Positions 22,279 through 33,803 of a DNA stretch of 64,000 bases are shown piece by piece. The position numbers were made by a program, and so were the translations under genes. Within the stretch, counting starts at the first letter, position 1. Each line of letters starts with the position of its first letter. This DNA is from Papaver somniferum (lineage: Eukaryota > Streptophyta > Magnoliopsida > Ranunculales > Papaveraceae): positions 92,150,149-92,214,148 of the forward strand of contig NC_039361.1 of the NCBI RefSeq assembly GCF_003573695.1, in the 5' to 3' direction. The notes beneath the pieces are model-generated. The model was not told the origin of the DNA, ran no database searches, and saw only the letters and a list, made by a program, of their open reading frames with translations.

Positions 22279-23010
22279 TCACCACTGATCATCGTCATCG
22301 TTGGTGTTAAAGCCCTCTTCTTCATATGAGAAGTCTACGCCTCTATCAGTGCTGGTGGAAGCTGGAGGACCATAACCTCCATCCTCAACATCTTCTGATC
22401 CTTCATTTTCTTCTTCTTGAACCTCTGCTGTAATAGGATTTCCATCTACATTTATTCCTGGTATCTCCTCACCGTCTGAATCCACGTTCAGGGGTTCATA
22501 CATGGTACGAGCAAATATCCTGGGTTGAGCTTTCTCTGCCAAATAGAGTAGATACATTTCTGCATCATCTCTCTCCTGTCTTCTTCTCTCTCGAGCCTCT
22601 TTTTCTGGATCAGTAGATACACTGTTGCTATCATCCTCATCAAATTCTACTGCTTCTCCACCTTCCTCATCACTTTCACTTTCTGTGGCACTTATTTTCT
22701 TAATCCAATGAAGTTCAAGTCTCTCTAACCTTTCTTGCCTTTCTCTCCTCTTCCTTGCACATCTTGCCTCATATTTTCTGATCCAATACTGGTACTCTTC
22801 TTCGTTCTCAATCCTTTGCCTATCAAATTCTTTCTGTCTCCTATTTTATTCCTCATATATCCTCTTATTTGGAATTTCTTGTTCTAAATAAGAAATCAAT
22901 CTCTCAGCCTCTTCACTGGTTAATGCATGAGTTGCTTGTTTTGCATTTTCTAATGCTGGTGATTGATTTTCAACAACATCTTGAACTGCAGGTTGGTTTG
23001 GTTCAGCCAT
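22279..23010 (-). CDS. Charged coiled-coil and acidic-tail protein with one in-frame TAA
   Basis: ATG 23,010 (MAEPNQPAVQDVVENQSPAL) opens a frame of 243 codons to TGA 22,279-22,281, interrupted only by TAA at 22,846-22,848 (codon 55; CAA to TAA would be one C-to-T change). A helical region SEEAERLISYLEQEI precedes the stop. A strongly basic Arg/Glu coiled coil follows it (KYEARCARKRRERQERLERL), then acidic linkers and a tail (VDFSYEEEGFNTNDDDDQW). No domain family recognised. The part after the stop could be translated from an internal ATG at 22,557. A young pseudogene is the simplest reading. Confidence 0.5.
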
Positions 23011-25121
23011 CTCTTAATCTTTTTCTCTTTGCAAATTTTCCCTTATTGTTTTGGTTTGATTAAGAGTAATTGCAAGTATATCAGTTTATAATCCTTTTGT
23101 AGAGTGGTTAGATTAACCATAAATATCCGTTTATGGCGCATGATTAAACTTCTAGTCCCTTCGCAGACCACGCCTCTTCAGTCTCAAGACGCGATTTTCA
23201 AAATACACAATTATTATCCTCTCCAGACCAGTCTCATCTCTTAATTGCACACAACATTATCTTTAAGAGTAAAACGAGGCGATTACCTAATTTGAAGGCC
23301 ATAACTATAGCATTATGGTTCACCAGGGTTCACAAGTTTGGCTCATGTATCATGCCATATCTCAAGTACCTGACCAAGTGACCAACAATTAAAAACAAAA
23401 AATGGTCAAACATAATAGGTCCCCGTATAATTGTATATATTTATTTAATTTTAATTAGTTAACAGATGGGCCATATCTTCAACTGCAGCATGGTTTGTCT
23501 CAGGCATCATGCCATATCTCAATACCCTGGTCCCTGACCAACAACTCAAATGAGCCACAAAAATCTACCAACACTATGTCAACAACGCCTGAGAAAGATC
23601 GAGTTTCAAATACTTCATCGACAATAACAAAAGAATCGATCAACTCTTCTGTGAAACATCAATTTAAGGATAGATTTAATTTCAATCGATCTCTCATAGA
23701 AGTATTGACACTGATTCATAATCTCGGAAATGGAAATCTGGTTTATCTTCATGTAAGATTCATTTGGGGGTTTCTTGAAGATTCATCTGCAGAGAACTTC
23801 ATCAACAACAATGAATCAATTGATTCTGCTGTGAAAGATCGATTTAGGTCTAGATTTAAGTTTAATTTATCTCTCATAGAAGTATTGATAATGATTCACA
23901 ATTTTGGAAATGAAAATCTTGGTCATCTTCATCTAAGGTATTTCTCATTCATTCATTCGGGGGTTTAATGATTTTACAAATTGGAGGTTACACACTACTG
24001 ATTTTGAATAGTACAATTTCTGTTGGTGATTATGAACATCTCTATCTTTCAGATTTTAGGTTTATTATGTTGCTGTGAGTTGTATCCTGTTTTTAGAATG
24101 TTTTGGTGATTATGAACATCTCAATTGTATGATTTATGCCTCCACCAAGTAGTTTTATATGTCAGTTGACATATGATCTTAAACTCAGACATAGTATTTG
24201 GTTGTAGGATGTCAGCATTGGTGAATAAAGCTTGTATTCTGTTTTGAGAAGCAACATCTCAAGAGTCTTTGTGATTTGTATTCACTGTCAGATTATAGAA
24301 ATAAATTAGATATGCATAAGGCTCCACCAAGTAGTATTCATGTAAATTATGTGCAAGTCGAATACGACGCAACCAACGCAAGACAATTTTTGTTAGTCAT
24401 GTATTTGACAGAATATATAAAGATCAAACATATATGGATGTTCGTAATTTGTCCCTTTTCCAGATTGTAGATTAAGACTAGGTGTATATATGCCTCTCCA
24501 TCAATTGAATTAGACTGGATAGAGAAACACTAAAGTGACTTGTTTTCAGTATGCATTTGTTTCCAATACATTTTAGTCTTGTACATAATCCGGTTCTTTG
24601 ATTGTAGTTTTAGTTTCTAGAATACATCATGCATATCCAACATTATCGAAGCACAATCATTGGACAGTATAAATAAGCTGACTTCATCATATTGCATTTA
24701 AAAAAGTTACAACCGTTCTGTTCATTTAGTGTTGAGCAACATTTAGCAGCAACACTATCATTTCATACCCGCTTACATGTTCATAAACTAAAACATACCC
24801 ATTTACAAGTATTTCACCATCTTACCTACAAAAAATCCAAATACCAAAAAGAAAACGAAAAAAGCAAAATAAACATAACATTACCCTGCATTTTCGGTCT
24901 CCATTTCCAGAACCAAAAAAGAAACACATGATTCAGTGACTTACCATTTTCATTAGACCCCTCTCCATTTGAATTCTTCTCTGTACTTTGATGATAATAT
25001 CTATTTCTTAACCATTTTTTAACATTATGTCATCATTTCCATTCGAGCGCTTACCCAAAAATCCACCATCTCTCTACAGAAAAATTCAAATGTCGATAAG
25101 ACTTACTCATTGTCATACCCA
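23011..25121. repeat. Intergenic, second copy of the duplicated segment
   Basis: 23,290-24,520 repeats the 20,930-21,620 segment. Inside it, a stretch of about 85 bp occurs twice (TTAAGGATAGATTTAATTTC... near 23,663 and TTAGGTCTAGATTTAAGTTT... near 23,843), giving a 157-codon open frame (23,495-23,968) with the repeated peptide SLIEVL(T/I)(L/M)IHN.GN.NL. That frame could be a degenerate gene, but no domain is seen. A piece near 24,740 resembles 7335 (CAACATTTAGC.GCAACACTATCAT). Confidence 0.45.
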
Positions 25122-25712
25122 TCACTCGAAATCAGAATCATCATATTCATCTTTCTCCTCATCAGACCCCTCTGCCTCCTCATTAGACCCCTCTTCTTCC
25201 TCATCAGACCCCTCTTCCTCCTCATCAAACCCCTCTTCCTCCTTGTCTTCATCTACATCGTCCGCTTCGGAGTCGGTCTTTTGGGCCAACAATGCATCAT
25301 TAATCCCAAATCTCTCATCTTCGCGAAATTCCTTAATTATCTCTTCTAGGACAGAAAAAGTATGTGTATCACTTAGATGCTCAACAAAAACAGCAGGCTC
25401 TTCATCTTCGGAAGCAGTTGCATCACTGTCATGCGGCCCATATTCTCTCTTCATTACTGTCATTTCAGCCAACCTCATCTTTTTACCCTGCACTTCCCAG
25501 AATTTTTCCTCTTCTTCATCTATGAAAAAATCAAGATGACGCTTCTTGTGCAAAATATGTACCGGTTTTTCAACTGGTTTCTGTTCTTCTTTGTTTTCAT
25601 TCATTGCATCATGCATATATTCCCAGAGAGGTTGGAGTTCAATATCATATAACAAGTCACCTACTCTCTTTTGTACCTTCTCCAGATTGACCTTAGTCAT
25701 CTTCCCAATCAT
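25122..25712 (-). CDS. Acidic-tailed hypothetical protein
   Basis: An intact frame of 196 residues from ATG 25,712. It begins MIGKMTKVNLEKVQKRVGDL and has a charged middle (KKRHLDFFIDEEEEKFWEVQ). It ends in an acidic tail built of repeats EEEEGSDEE, EEEEGSNEE and AEGSDEEK, matching a roughly 27-bp tandem repeat at about 25,160-25,245. Upstream of the ATG the same frame stays open to 25,844 apart from one TAG (25,713-25,715). It reads coding-like there (ITEEKLLKELEEKERRERL), with no earlier in-frame ATG, so the true protein may have been longer, with a first exon elsewhere. Family unknown; possibly a nuclear acidic protein by composition only. Confidence 0.5.
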   Translation of the reverse strand: MIGKMTKVNLEKVQKRVGDLLYDIELQPLWEYMHDAMNENKEEQKPVEKPVHILHKKRHLDFFIDEEEEKFWEVQGKKMRLAEMTVMKREYGPHDSDATASEDEEPAVFVEHLSDTHTFSVLEEIIKEFREDERFGINDALLAQKTDSEADDVDEDKEEEGFDEEEEGSDEEEEGSNEEAEGSDEEKDEYDDSDFE

Positions 25713-25844
25713 CTACATAGTGGTTGATAACCTTTCTCGTCTTTCTTTCTCTTCCAACTCTTTCAATAGTTTCTCTTCAGTAATGCGGGCTTTACCTTTT
25801 CGTCTGTATTGATCATCATCACCATATATTTTGATTGATTTGAT

Positions 25845-27030
25845 TTAGAAAGATTTGATTTAGAAAAATTCAGTAAACAGTAGTCTCCCTCTACAAATTT
25901 CTCTCTGAAATTATTTGCTCTCTGACTTTTTGGTTTCCCTGTTAATCCCCTAATAAACTACTCTATCTGGAATAAACTATAAATTCTTGGAGGGTCACGC
26001 CTATTCCCAAGATAAATATTTAATCGAATACGTTCCCTAGTCTAAATGGCATCTATTCTAGCCCACTATGTCATAATGACGTGATAAACCTAGGTAAAAT
26101 GGCATTTTGGTTAATTAAAGTAGCTTTAATAACTAGAGAAAAAAGAAAAAAAAAATTATTTTCTTCTCTTACTTGCGCGGCAGAAAGACTGGATGAGGCG
26201 AAATAGAGAAAACCTAGTTAAGGAAATAGAATTTTTTTTTTATCATTCTCTTATAAGATTAAATTCGAACTTGTTTAATTTCATGAATGAGGGATGGGTT
26301 TTTCTTAATTTGAAATTACTATCGTTAGGGTTTCAGGTATATACATTTCCTAAAACTAAAATCGTTTTCTACTATATTCTGTAAACCTAGGGTTTTGTCA
26401 ATTTTAGGAGTTTTTTATGATCTTGTCTGAGATTCTATATCTTATCTGTGATGGAAATTGTGGAAGCACATCGATATTGTTATGGTTTCTTTTTTTTTGT
26501 TCAGGTCTTTCATTTTTTTATGATCATAAACCAATTTAGAGAGAGTTCATCTAGAGCATTGTCTGATAAATTCTAATAATAAGATTGTAATTTTGGGTTT
26601 GGGTTCACATGGATGATCATGTTTCCTTATGATTTCCTTATTGATTTTTGTTAGACAATATTAATTGGTTGAAACAATTGATGTTTTGTGTGAATTTTGT
26701 GACGAAAATTGTGGAATTTGGTTTAGGTTGAGTTAATTTTTGTTAGTAGTGTTTTTTTATGGATATAGGAATTAGCTTTTGTTGTTGTAAGGAGTAAAAG
26801 TTGCATTGTAGATTAAGCCGACGTTGTTATAGAGCCAGAAAGGATAATTTGTTATTGTATTCTCACGATTTTGTTTTTCTTCACTTTGCAACGGTGTTTT
26901 ATCATGCTAAGCAATTTGTTTAACAGGGAAGAAGGCGTATTTGAAACTCTATGTTCGACCAGAAACGCACGTGCACTCCACTTGTAGCCTATTTGAGAAA
27001 CTACTCATTCTCTACCTCCACATACAACAA
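25845..27030. other. Intergenic
   Basis: AT-rich with T-runs; no gene seen. The last 100 bases lead into the Myb/SANT-like fragment. Confidence 0.4.
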
Positions 27031-27470
27031 ATGGCATCGTTTGACTCCGCGGAAGATTTGGAAATCACTAAAGCATGGGAAGCCAAAAGTCGAGTCGACC
27101 GAGACCTTTTGGGCGAAGATACATAACAAATTTATCCAAGATTATGGGAACCCGAAAAGAAGAAGTGTTCAACAAATAAAGGATAGGCACAACATCATCC
27201 TAGATGCGGTAGCTAGTTTTTTATAATCAAACACAGGATCTCGCACGCAATCCACCTTAGCTTGTCCCCTATACAACTTGTACGTATCTTTATAGTTTAT
27301 TCGAAACAATACTTTTTTCAGTTTATACATAACCAAATAAGTTTGTGTGTTGTTTTTGTAGCACGAAGCCGTGAAAGCACGCTACTTAGAGGAAAAGGAG
27401 GAAGCATTCACATTTGATGAAATCGTTTACTTCGTAGTATTCATATTTTCGGAGTATCACCAGCTACGGA
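27031..27470 (+). pseudogene. Myb/SANT-like DNA-binding protein fragment
   Basis: The frame from ATG 27,031 reads DSAEDLEITKAWEAKSRVD, the first helix of the Myb/SANT-like domain found in plant PIF/Harbinger accessory proteins and in proteins often named GST T3-like. A frameshift near 27,095-27,120 is needed to continue into ETFWAKIHNKFIQDYG and RRSVQQIKDRHNII, the expected second half. A good acceptor (TTTTTGTAG, ending at 27,360) precedes another piece of the same fold end (AVKARYLEEKEEAFTFDEIV). So it is a gene relic with one intron and at least one frameshift. Its natural role would be DNA binding, possibly as transposase partner. Confidence 0.6.
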
Positions 27471-27489
27471 GTACCACCAGAACTCAATG

Positions 27490-28450
27490 GTGGGTGAATC
27501 ATACTTCGTATTCTTATTTGGCTTCCAGATAGGAAAGGCCAATTCTCTGTTAAGAGTGTCCATAATGTGTTGTCTAGTCCATCTAATAGTTTTGCAGGTA
27601 CTAATTCTGTTTCTCCACAGGTATGGAAAGCTTTGTGGAAGTTAAATTATTTGTTTGGAAGTGCTTAAAAGATATCGTCCCAACAAGAGATAAATTAGCT
27701 AGATATGGAAATGACATTGAATTGCATTGCAGCTTGTGTAATCATCATGTGGAATCCAGTAATCACCTATTCCTTGAATATGGTTATGCTAGATATACTT
27801 GGTTGGTTTAAAATATCAATATTAGTAATATTATGGTACAACATGGTTCATTTAGGAGCTGGATTCTCTCTTGGTTTTCTGCAGGAAATAATATTACCTT
27901 TGATGCAGGAATTACTAGACATGAGATTAATAAATTACTAATGGTTTCAGTTTGGACTATTTTTTTTTTTGAAGCATCAGTTTGGACTATTTGATGTTCA
28001 AAGATTTTTAAGAACATAACTCCAGATAGGACAATGTCAATAGATGGCATTAATAAACTTGTGTCTCCTGGAACTAATCTTGTTTCTTCTACTAATGGGG
28101 TTGTGCAGGTGCTAAGATGGAAACCTCCTGATACTGTTTATCTGAAAATAAATTTTGATGCTTCTTTTAAGTCAGATTCATTACAAGGTGGAATAGGGCT
28201 AATAGTGAGGAATTGTGCAGGTAGCTGCATTCGGGTGCAAGGACAATGCTTCAATGGAGGAATGAAGATAGGAATTGAAGCTGAGGAGCTAGAATGTAAG
28301 GATATGCTAGCATCTGTTACTCTGGCACCCTCTAAGAACTTTAATCATGCTATCTTTGAATCATATTGTGAGACTTTAATGAAATCCATCAATGATCAAA
28401 CCTATTATGTTCATTGGATGAATGAATCTTTGGTTTTAGATATTAATTCT
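27490..28450 (+). pseudogene. LINE (L1-type) fragment: zf-RVT and RNase H
   Basis: Near 27,620-27,811 the frame shows the zinc-binding region found after plant L1 reverse transcriptases (LFVWKCLKDIVPTRDKLARY, CSLCNHHVESSNHLFLEYG). After stops and frameshifts, an RNase H domain of the plant LINE type runs from about 28,120 (WKPPDTVYLKINFDASFK, GGIGLIVRNCAG, GIEAEELECKDML). The next conserved acidic position reads FESYCETL where the family usually has FESD, so a catalytic aspartate is Tyr here. The reverse transcriptase is missing. A T-run with a CAGTTTGGACTATTT repeat (27,946 and 27,976) disrupts the link. Confidence 0.72.
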
Positions 28451-29290
28451 AATTGGACTGAACACACAAATAGAGTAATGTGTTTTAGTTCACTTAATTC
28501 TAATTGGGGTCATAGCTTCTTCCAGTTCTTACGATTTTATTTTCAACTGCACCAACACGTACTCCACTTTGACAAAGTTAGTTTTTTTTTTACTTTAGTA
28601 CCGTTATAACAACTGCAGCAACACGTACTACGCTTTTTAGCTATCATTAATTGCATCGCATCTAACTCCGGTCTTTTAGAGCCGTCAAAGCAGAAAATTA
28701 TGCAGCGGGATAACAAGATTTGACCGAGAAAATTCTTAACATAGAACGTGCAGCATGCAAATTAAAGGATCTTTACCTTCCTATTTTACCAAATTATTTA
28801 TGATATACACTTAAATATTTTGCCAAATTATTTATTAGTAAAAATATTGCCAAATTTCCACTTACCCTCTGTGTTCATCTCTCTCGTCTTAAATCATTTC
28901 ATGTTTCTACTCTTAAATCTTTTAGCCTCCCCCTAGAAAACAAAACAAGTGGTTTACTTTGATCATCTGATTCATCTCCGGGATAAACCATATATTCCCC
29001 TGTCAGTTTTTCTTTAATCGGATCGACCGTGTAAGTATTTCTTTTCAGTACTGCTTTGTTAACTGAGATTGTAACTCTAATGGTCATAGTAGGGTAACTA
29101 TTGTCTTCACATGCAACTGTATGTAGGTATCTAACCTCTAATTATTTGTATGATTCATATATGATAACTAAACTCACATTGTGATTTGTGATTACTCTTT
29201 GCAATGATAATTCGTAGTTTTATCCGGACCACAATAACATTTTCAAGATGTTGACAAGTTTTTTCTCCGTCCAGGTATCTGAGAATTCAT
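28451..29290. other. Intergenic
   Basis: AT-rich, with no gene seen. TTTGCCAAATTATTTA-like words repeat near 28,787 and 28,820. Confidence 0.4.
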
Positions 29291-29291
29291 A

Positions 29292-30821
29292 ATGGATCCT
29301 AGAGTAATGGATAAATCTTGGATGTATACCGATAGAACCAAACCGCGTTATCAGGACGGAGTCGATGCATTTATAAAGTTTGCTACGCATACATACCAAC
29401 ATGATATTGCGAATGGGAAACGAAAACCATACGATAAGGGCAAAGTTAAGTTTCTATGTCCATGTGTGAAATGTCTCTACCTCTACGTGTACAAGGCAAG
29501 TAAAGTTAAGTTTCATTTATATTCTTCTGGATTCATTCAAAATTATGCCGTATGGACTGAGCACGGAGAAGGAGATGAGTCATCAAGGTGGACACTTCTG
29601 GATGGTAATGGCAGCGACGGTCCGCACTCTGATGAACCAACACATGTTGTTGAGACTATAAAAATGGTTAGCGCTTTATTAGGAGATAACTTTTCAAAGG
29701 ATTCTGAGAAGATGCAACGGATACTCAAAGATGCTGGGAAACCCTTATACGAAGGATGTGTCGATTTTACAAAGATATCTGCAATGTGTGAACTGTTTTA
29801 CTTGAAGAGCAAGCATGGAGATTCCGACAAGTTCTTTAATGAACTTTTACCACAGTTAAAATCCATGCTCCCTCCAGGAAATGAGATGATTAAAAGTACA
29901 TATGAAGCTAAGAAGGTGATGAGAGATTTGGGTTCAGGTTACATAAAGATATATATTCATGTATGCACTGCATTCTCTATAGGAAGAATTACGGGGATCA
30001 CATCAAGTGTCCCACCTGTGGGGAATCACGATGGAAAGTTGATGACACCACCCAAGAGGTGCATGCAAAAATTCCGGCAGAAGTCTTGTGGTATTTCCAA
30101 ATTATCCCAAGACTGAAACGGTTGTTTCAATCAAGGAGAATTGTCGAATATTTATTGTGGCACGACATCAGAAAGAAAGAAGAGGGTACTTTACGGCATT
30201 CGGCGGACTCACCAGCATGGAAAAATATAGATGAAAGATATCCCGTAATTCGTGATACTCCTCGAAATCTGCGGCTAGGCATTTCGGCTGACGTAAACGC
30301 TGACGTAAACAAAGGCATGCACAAACAACACAGTATGGCCAATTCTGACAGTGATTTACAACCTTCCGCCAGAGTTGTGTATGAATAGAAAGTTCATCAT
30401 GCTGTCATTAATTATCGATGAGGGGCCTTGTAAGGACATTGATGTTATGTTACAACCGTTTTTCGAGGATCTCAAGGAATTGTTTAAGGGAGTCGAATGA
30501 TCCTTTTATTGTAGCCTCCCAAGCTAAGCAAGTATTTTATGTGCCAGACCAGGAAAAAAAAAGTCTATTGTATTAGGTGTACCTACCCAAAATTGGAAAT
30601 ATGCTGGTGATGAAGTCGATGAGGAATTCAGTAAGGCAGTTGTTTGTCGGAATGAGTATCAATTGAAGAAGGTAGAAAAACTTGACATGCAAAGGACATC
30701 CAGGGATGATTACTATTGGGACGACATTAAGGGTAGAACTGCAAGGAAATCACCAGCACCAACAGCAGTCCCTGCTTCTCAAACGACTGCATCTGAGCAA
30801 CCATTTCCAAGGACTAAGTGA
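29292..30821 (+). pseudogene. CACTA transposase (TNP2-like), internally deleted
   Basis: The gene begins with a transposase-associated domain (MDKSWMYTDRTKPRYQDGVD, CPCVKCLYLY, LYSSGFIQNYAVWTEHGE; residues about 6-90). The TNP2 part follows (GKPLYEGCVDFTKI, YEAKKVMRDLGSGY). Frameshift 1 near 29,955 leads to MHCILYRKNYGD and CPTCGESRWKVDD. Frameshift 2 near 30,328 leads to WPILTVIYNLPPELCM and MLSLIIDEGP, ending at 30,500. The catalytic middle is missing. The sequence jumps to a C-terminal block of the same protein type (DPFIVASQAKQVFYVPD), shifted again in the A9 run at 30,553-30,561, ending TASEQPFPRTK at 30,821. Three shifts and a large deletion make it inactive. Confidence 0.82.
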
Positions 30822-31195
30822 TAATCAAGCCATGTGATAAAATGTAGTTGTTTGTGTTTGTTAATAGATGAATTATTAGGTTGGAACATTTTTTGGTTGT
30901 TGTTTAAGGAACTGGTTAGTGTAAAATATACTCTTAGCCTTTTTTTTTGGTTTTGGGTTATACTATTTTGGTAATGATGATCATCATGGTACTGAATTTG
31001 GATCAAATTTAAGTAAGCACTTTGGATTTTCCTGTTATCTAGAGAATGAATGTATGGATTGTTGAAAAAAAATTGATTCTTAAATCATGGTGGGGTTTTG
31101 TATTCAAAATTGCAGACGGGTTTTAGCAATGTTGGATGAGTTTGGATTTGGCTATACTGATTGTTGAATTAATATTATGTCATGCGAGGATTAGT
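30740..31195 (+). repeat. Direct repeat copy 1 of a CACTA 3' segment
   Basis: From CCCTGCTTCTCAAACGACTG to the words near CTATACTGATTGTTGAATTA this matches 32,552-32,955 with small differences. It includes the coding tail PASQTTASEQP, the stop and about 370 bases of 3' sequence. It joins the broken TNP2 gene here to the same tail that ends the second ORF at 32,603. Confidence 0.75.
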
Positions 31196-31851
31196 AGTAA
31201 TAGTACTAGGATTGCACATAGATTGTTTTTGAATTAGGCGTAAAATAGTGTTTGAATTAATCTTACTCCAACATCATTTTATAAACTGGAGTAATACCCT
31301 AGTTTCTACCATCTTAAACAACATTTTATATACCCTATTGATTCACTAATTCAGTCATTCCTGCCTATCTCTACTGAAAAATCATTGGAATTTTAGAATC
31401 ATACACCAAGAACATTGCTTGTTTGTACATATCATGTTCATGTAATACTAAACTAAATTATTCATGTTAACTAGTATGAATAGCACGTGTGTAAATGATC
31501 TCTGAATGTCCTCCACTTGTCGCAACACAGATGACTTTCAAAATAGAAAAGTCGATTACACAAGTCACAAGAGATATAATTTGATTTATGGAGAATCAAA
31601 ACAGAGGGAGCGGGTAGTTTTTCTCAATGAAAAGGTGAGAATGCATTGGGAAATGAACCAATTAAGGCTTAAAATGATGTTTCTTTTCTTTATTATCATT
31701 ATCCCAATTGCTTCTATTAGAGTCCAAACTAGAAATCCCATTTCAAATTTGAGACTAAGAGAGGGAGACAAAAATTCAGGATGAATTTTTGAGAAAAACT
31801 TGTCATCAATCCCTTGCAATAAAAATTCATCAGTGAAGCATTCAACACCAA
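31196..31851. other. Region between CACTA remnants
   Basis: AT-rich. Open frames on both strands overlap here without recognisable domains, so no gene is called. Confidence 0.4.
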
Positions 31852-32603
31852 ATGGATATTCCTCCAAGAGCAATAGAGAGCAATATCTATGATGCACCAG
31901 TGAGGAATGATAATTGCAACCAACTGGTTAATAATATCTCCGAGAATCAGGGTACTGCATCATTCACTTCCCGGATTCAGCAAATGCCTCCTAGGGGGAG
32001 AGAAGATCCTCCATTTCAAGATTGTATAACTGAACATGGAGAAAGTAGTGGTTGCAGAGGGAGTGGTACAGTTGAAGAAGAACCGATGGCTACTGAGAAC
32101 TGCGAATAAATCTTGTCTGATGTAGATTCTGATCCTGGTGATGGTGTTAATGATGAGTTCGTTGACGGGGGTGTTGGTGGTGCAGCGGCTGCCAGACCCG
32201 GACCCATTAGGACATGGCGCATGCGAGATGGATGGGTTGTGACTGCTGAACACCCTACCGAAGGTTCATATGTGATTAACGAGGGGGTGGTGCTTATTGG
32301 TCTTAAATATGTTGTGGCTGGAGGGGGAAGATATGGATTTGATACTATGCTGCCGCTAGAAGAGAGCTTATTCATCGTGCTGCTCAGCCAATACCCGCTC
32401 ATGGAATGCCCTATACCCTGCTTCATTATGTATGTCCTGCAGTTGGCAGAGCAGCATCCAGAATAGCTGCATTTGTGGAGGCAGGTAATGGTCAGCGAAA
32501 TCCAGCGAGTGCAATACCCCCAGAGCAACCGGCTGAGCCAGCTCCATCACCAGTCCCTGCTTCTCAAACGACTGCATCTGAACAACCATCTCCAGGGGAC
32601 TAA
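31852..32603 (+). pseudogene. Second CACTA-associated ORF, broken
   Basis: One frame starts at 31,852 (MDIPPRAIESNIYDAPVRND) and is stopped at 32,107-32,109. It resumes (SDVDSDPGDGVNDEF, RPGPIRTWRMRDGWVVTAEH, VVLIGLKYVVAGGGRYGF), then shifts frame near 32,350 into RRELIHRAAQPIPAHGMPY and LLHYVCPAVGRAASRI, ending SPVPASQTTASEQPSPGD at 32,603. GC is higher than in the neighbours. The tail equals the tail now fused to the TNP2 remnant at 30,740-30,821. CACTA elements often carry a second, DNA-binding protein; assignment to that role is by context only. Confidence 0.5.
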
Positions 32604-32960
32604 GCGATAATCAAGCCAGGTAATATAATGTAGTTGTTTGTGTTTGTTAATAGATGAATGATTAGGTTGGAACATTTTTTGGTTTTTGTTTAAGGAATTG
32701 GTTAGTGTAAATTGTATACTCTAAGCCTTTGTTTTTGGTTTTGGGGTATACTATTTTGGTAATGAAGATCATCATGGTACTGAATATGGTTCAAATTTAA
32801 GTTAGCAGTTTGGATTTTCCAGTTAACTAGAGAATGAATGTATGGATTGTTGAAAAAAAAATTGATTCTTAAATCATGGTGAGGTTTTATATGCAGATGG
32901 GTTTAGAAATGTTGGATAAGTTTGGATTTGTCTATACTGATTGTTGAATTAATATTCTGT
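32545..32960 (+). repeat. Direct repeat copy 2 of a CACTA 3' segment
   Basis: Partner of 30,740-31,195. It is the likely original, because the coding tail here continues a plausible upstream Pro/Ala-rich protein. Confidence 0.7.
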
Positions 32961-33621
32961 CATGTTGGGATAATGGTAGCAGCTTAGCCATAAATGGTCT
33001 TTTATGGAGCTTGGTAAAGTGTCTGTCGCTTGGCTATTAACGCCTTTTCAATGTCATGCGCACCCTCTTCAACGATGTCATTACTCTGCTAAACGTACCC
33101 TATTTCCAAAGTCTAATTCTAGTCGCTTAATTCATTAGATTTTACTCCAATTAAGAGGTGCATTTTTAGGTCAACCATTTGGTTTTATGCATTCATAAAA
33201 GGCAAGTCTATCAGATGAGTTATTTATAACTATTCAGCTGCAGGTTAACTTGGCAGAGCATCTTGGACTAGTTTTAGTTGTTGTCTTCTTGTTTACTGTT
33301 GAATCCATTAAAACACTTACACAAGCACCAAAATATTTTAATGGATTCAGCAGCAGACAAGAAACAACAACAAAACCAAGTCCAAGCATTAATACTAGTG
33401 TTTGGGATTAAAGGGGTGAAAGAGTAGTAAAGGAGGAGGAAATGGAAATATAGGTTTGGGGTAAAAGGGATGAATGAGTTACAGAGCATGAGGATGAAGA
33501 GGAAGAATTTCTTTTTTGTGAGTTGCGGAGCATCAAATGATTCATCTATAGATTGTAACTATCCTTTGGTCCCTATGGAATAACAGAAACAGGTTATTGT
33601 AACTAAACTTAAACAACTATA
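32961..33621. other. Intergenic with a 14-bp perfect inverted repeat
   Basis: No gene. TGAATCCATTAAAA (33,300-33,313) and its exact reverse complement (33,336-33,349) are separated by 22 bases. Confidence 0.5.
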
Positions 33622-33790
33622 GATGGGCATCTTGGTGGATTGATTTGTCTTGTTAACTACCTCCTTCGAGTCGAGACCATGCGTTCGAATTTGGGCAGAA
33701 GCTTTTTTATTTATGGGGCTGGAGAAGAAAAAGGCCCTCAACAGAGCTGGGCCAGTGTTGTCGCAGTTACAACCCATTTCATGTACCCAA
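33622..33790 (+). mobile_element. Possible tRNA-derived SINE
   Basis: A box-A-like TGGTGGATTG (33,631-33,640) and a box-B-like GTTCGAATTTG (33,683-33,693) stand about 42 bases apart. A body with GAAGAAAAAGGCCC and an end near GTTACAACCCA follow. This layout matches tRNA-derived plant SINEs. No clear target duplication was found, so the call is tentative. Confidence 0.35.
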
Positions 33791-33803
33791 TAATAAATAG
33801 AAC

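Noticed and set aside
19135..23010. Programmed stop-codon reassignment or selenocysteine use in the acidic genes
   Set aside because: Interrupting codons are TGA, TAA and TAG in different genes, plants lack selenocysteine insertion, and neighbouring pseudogenes show the same kind of decay.
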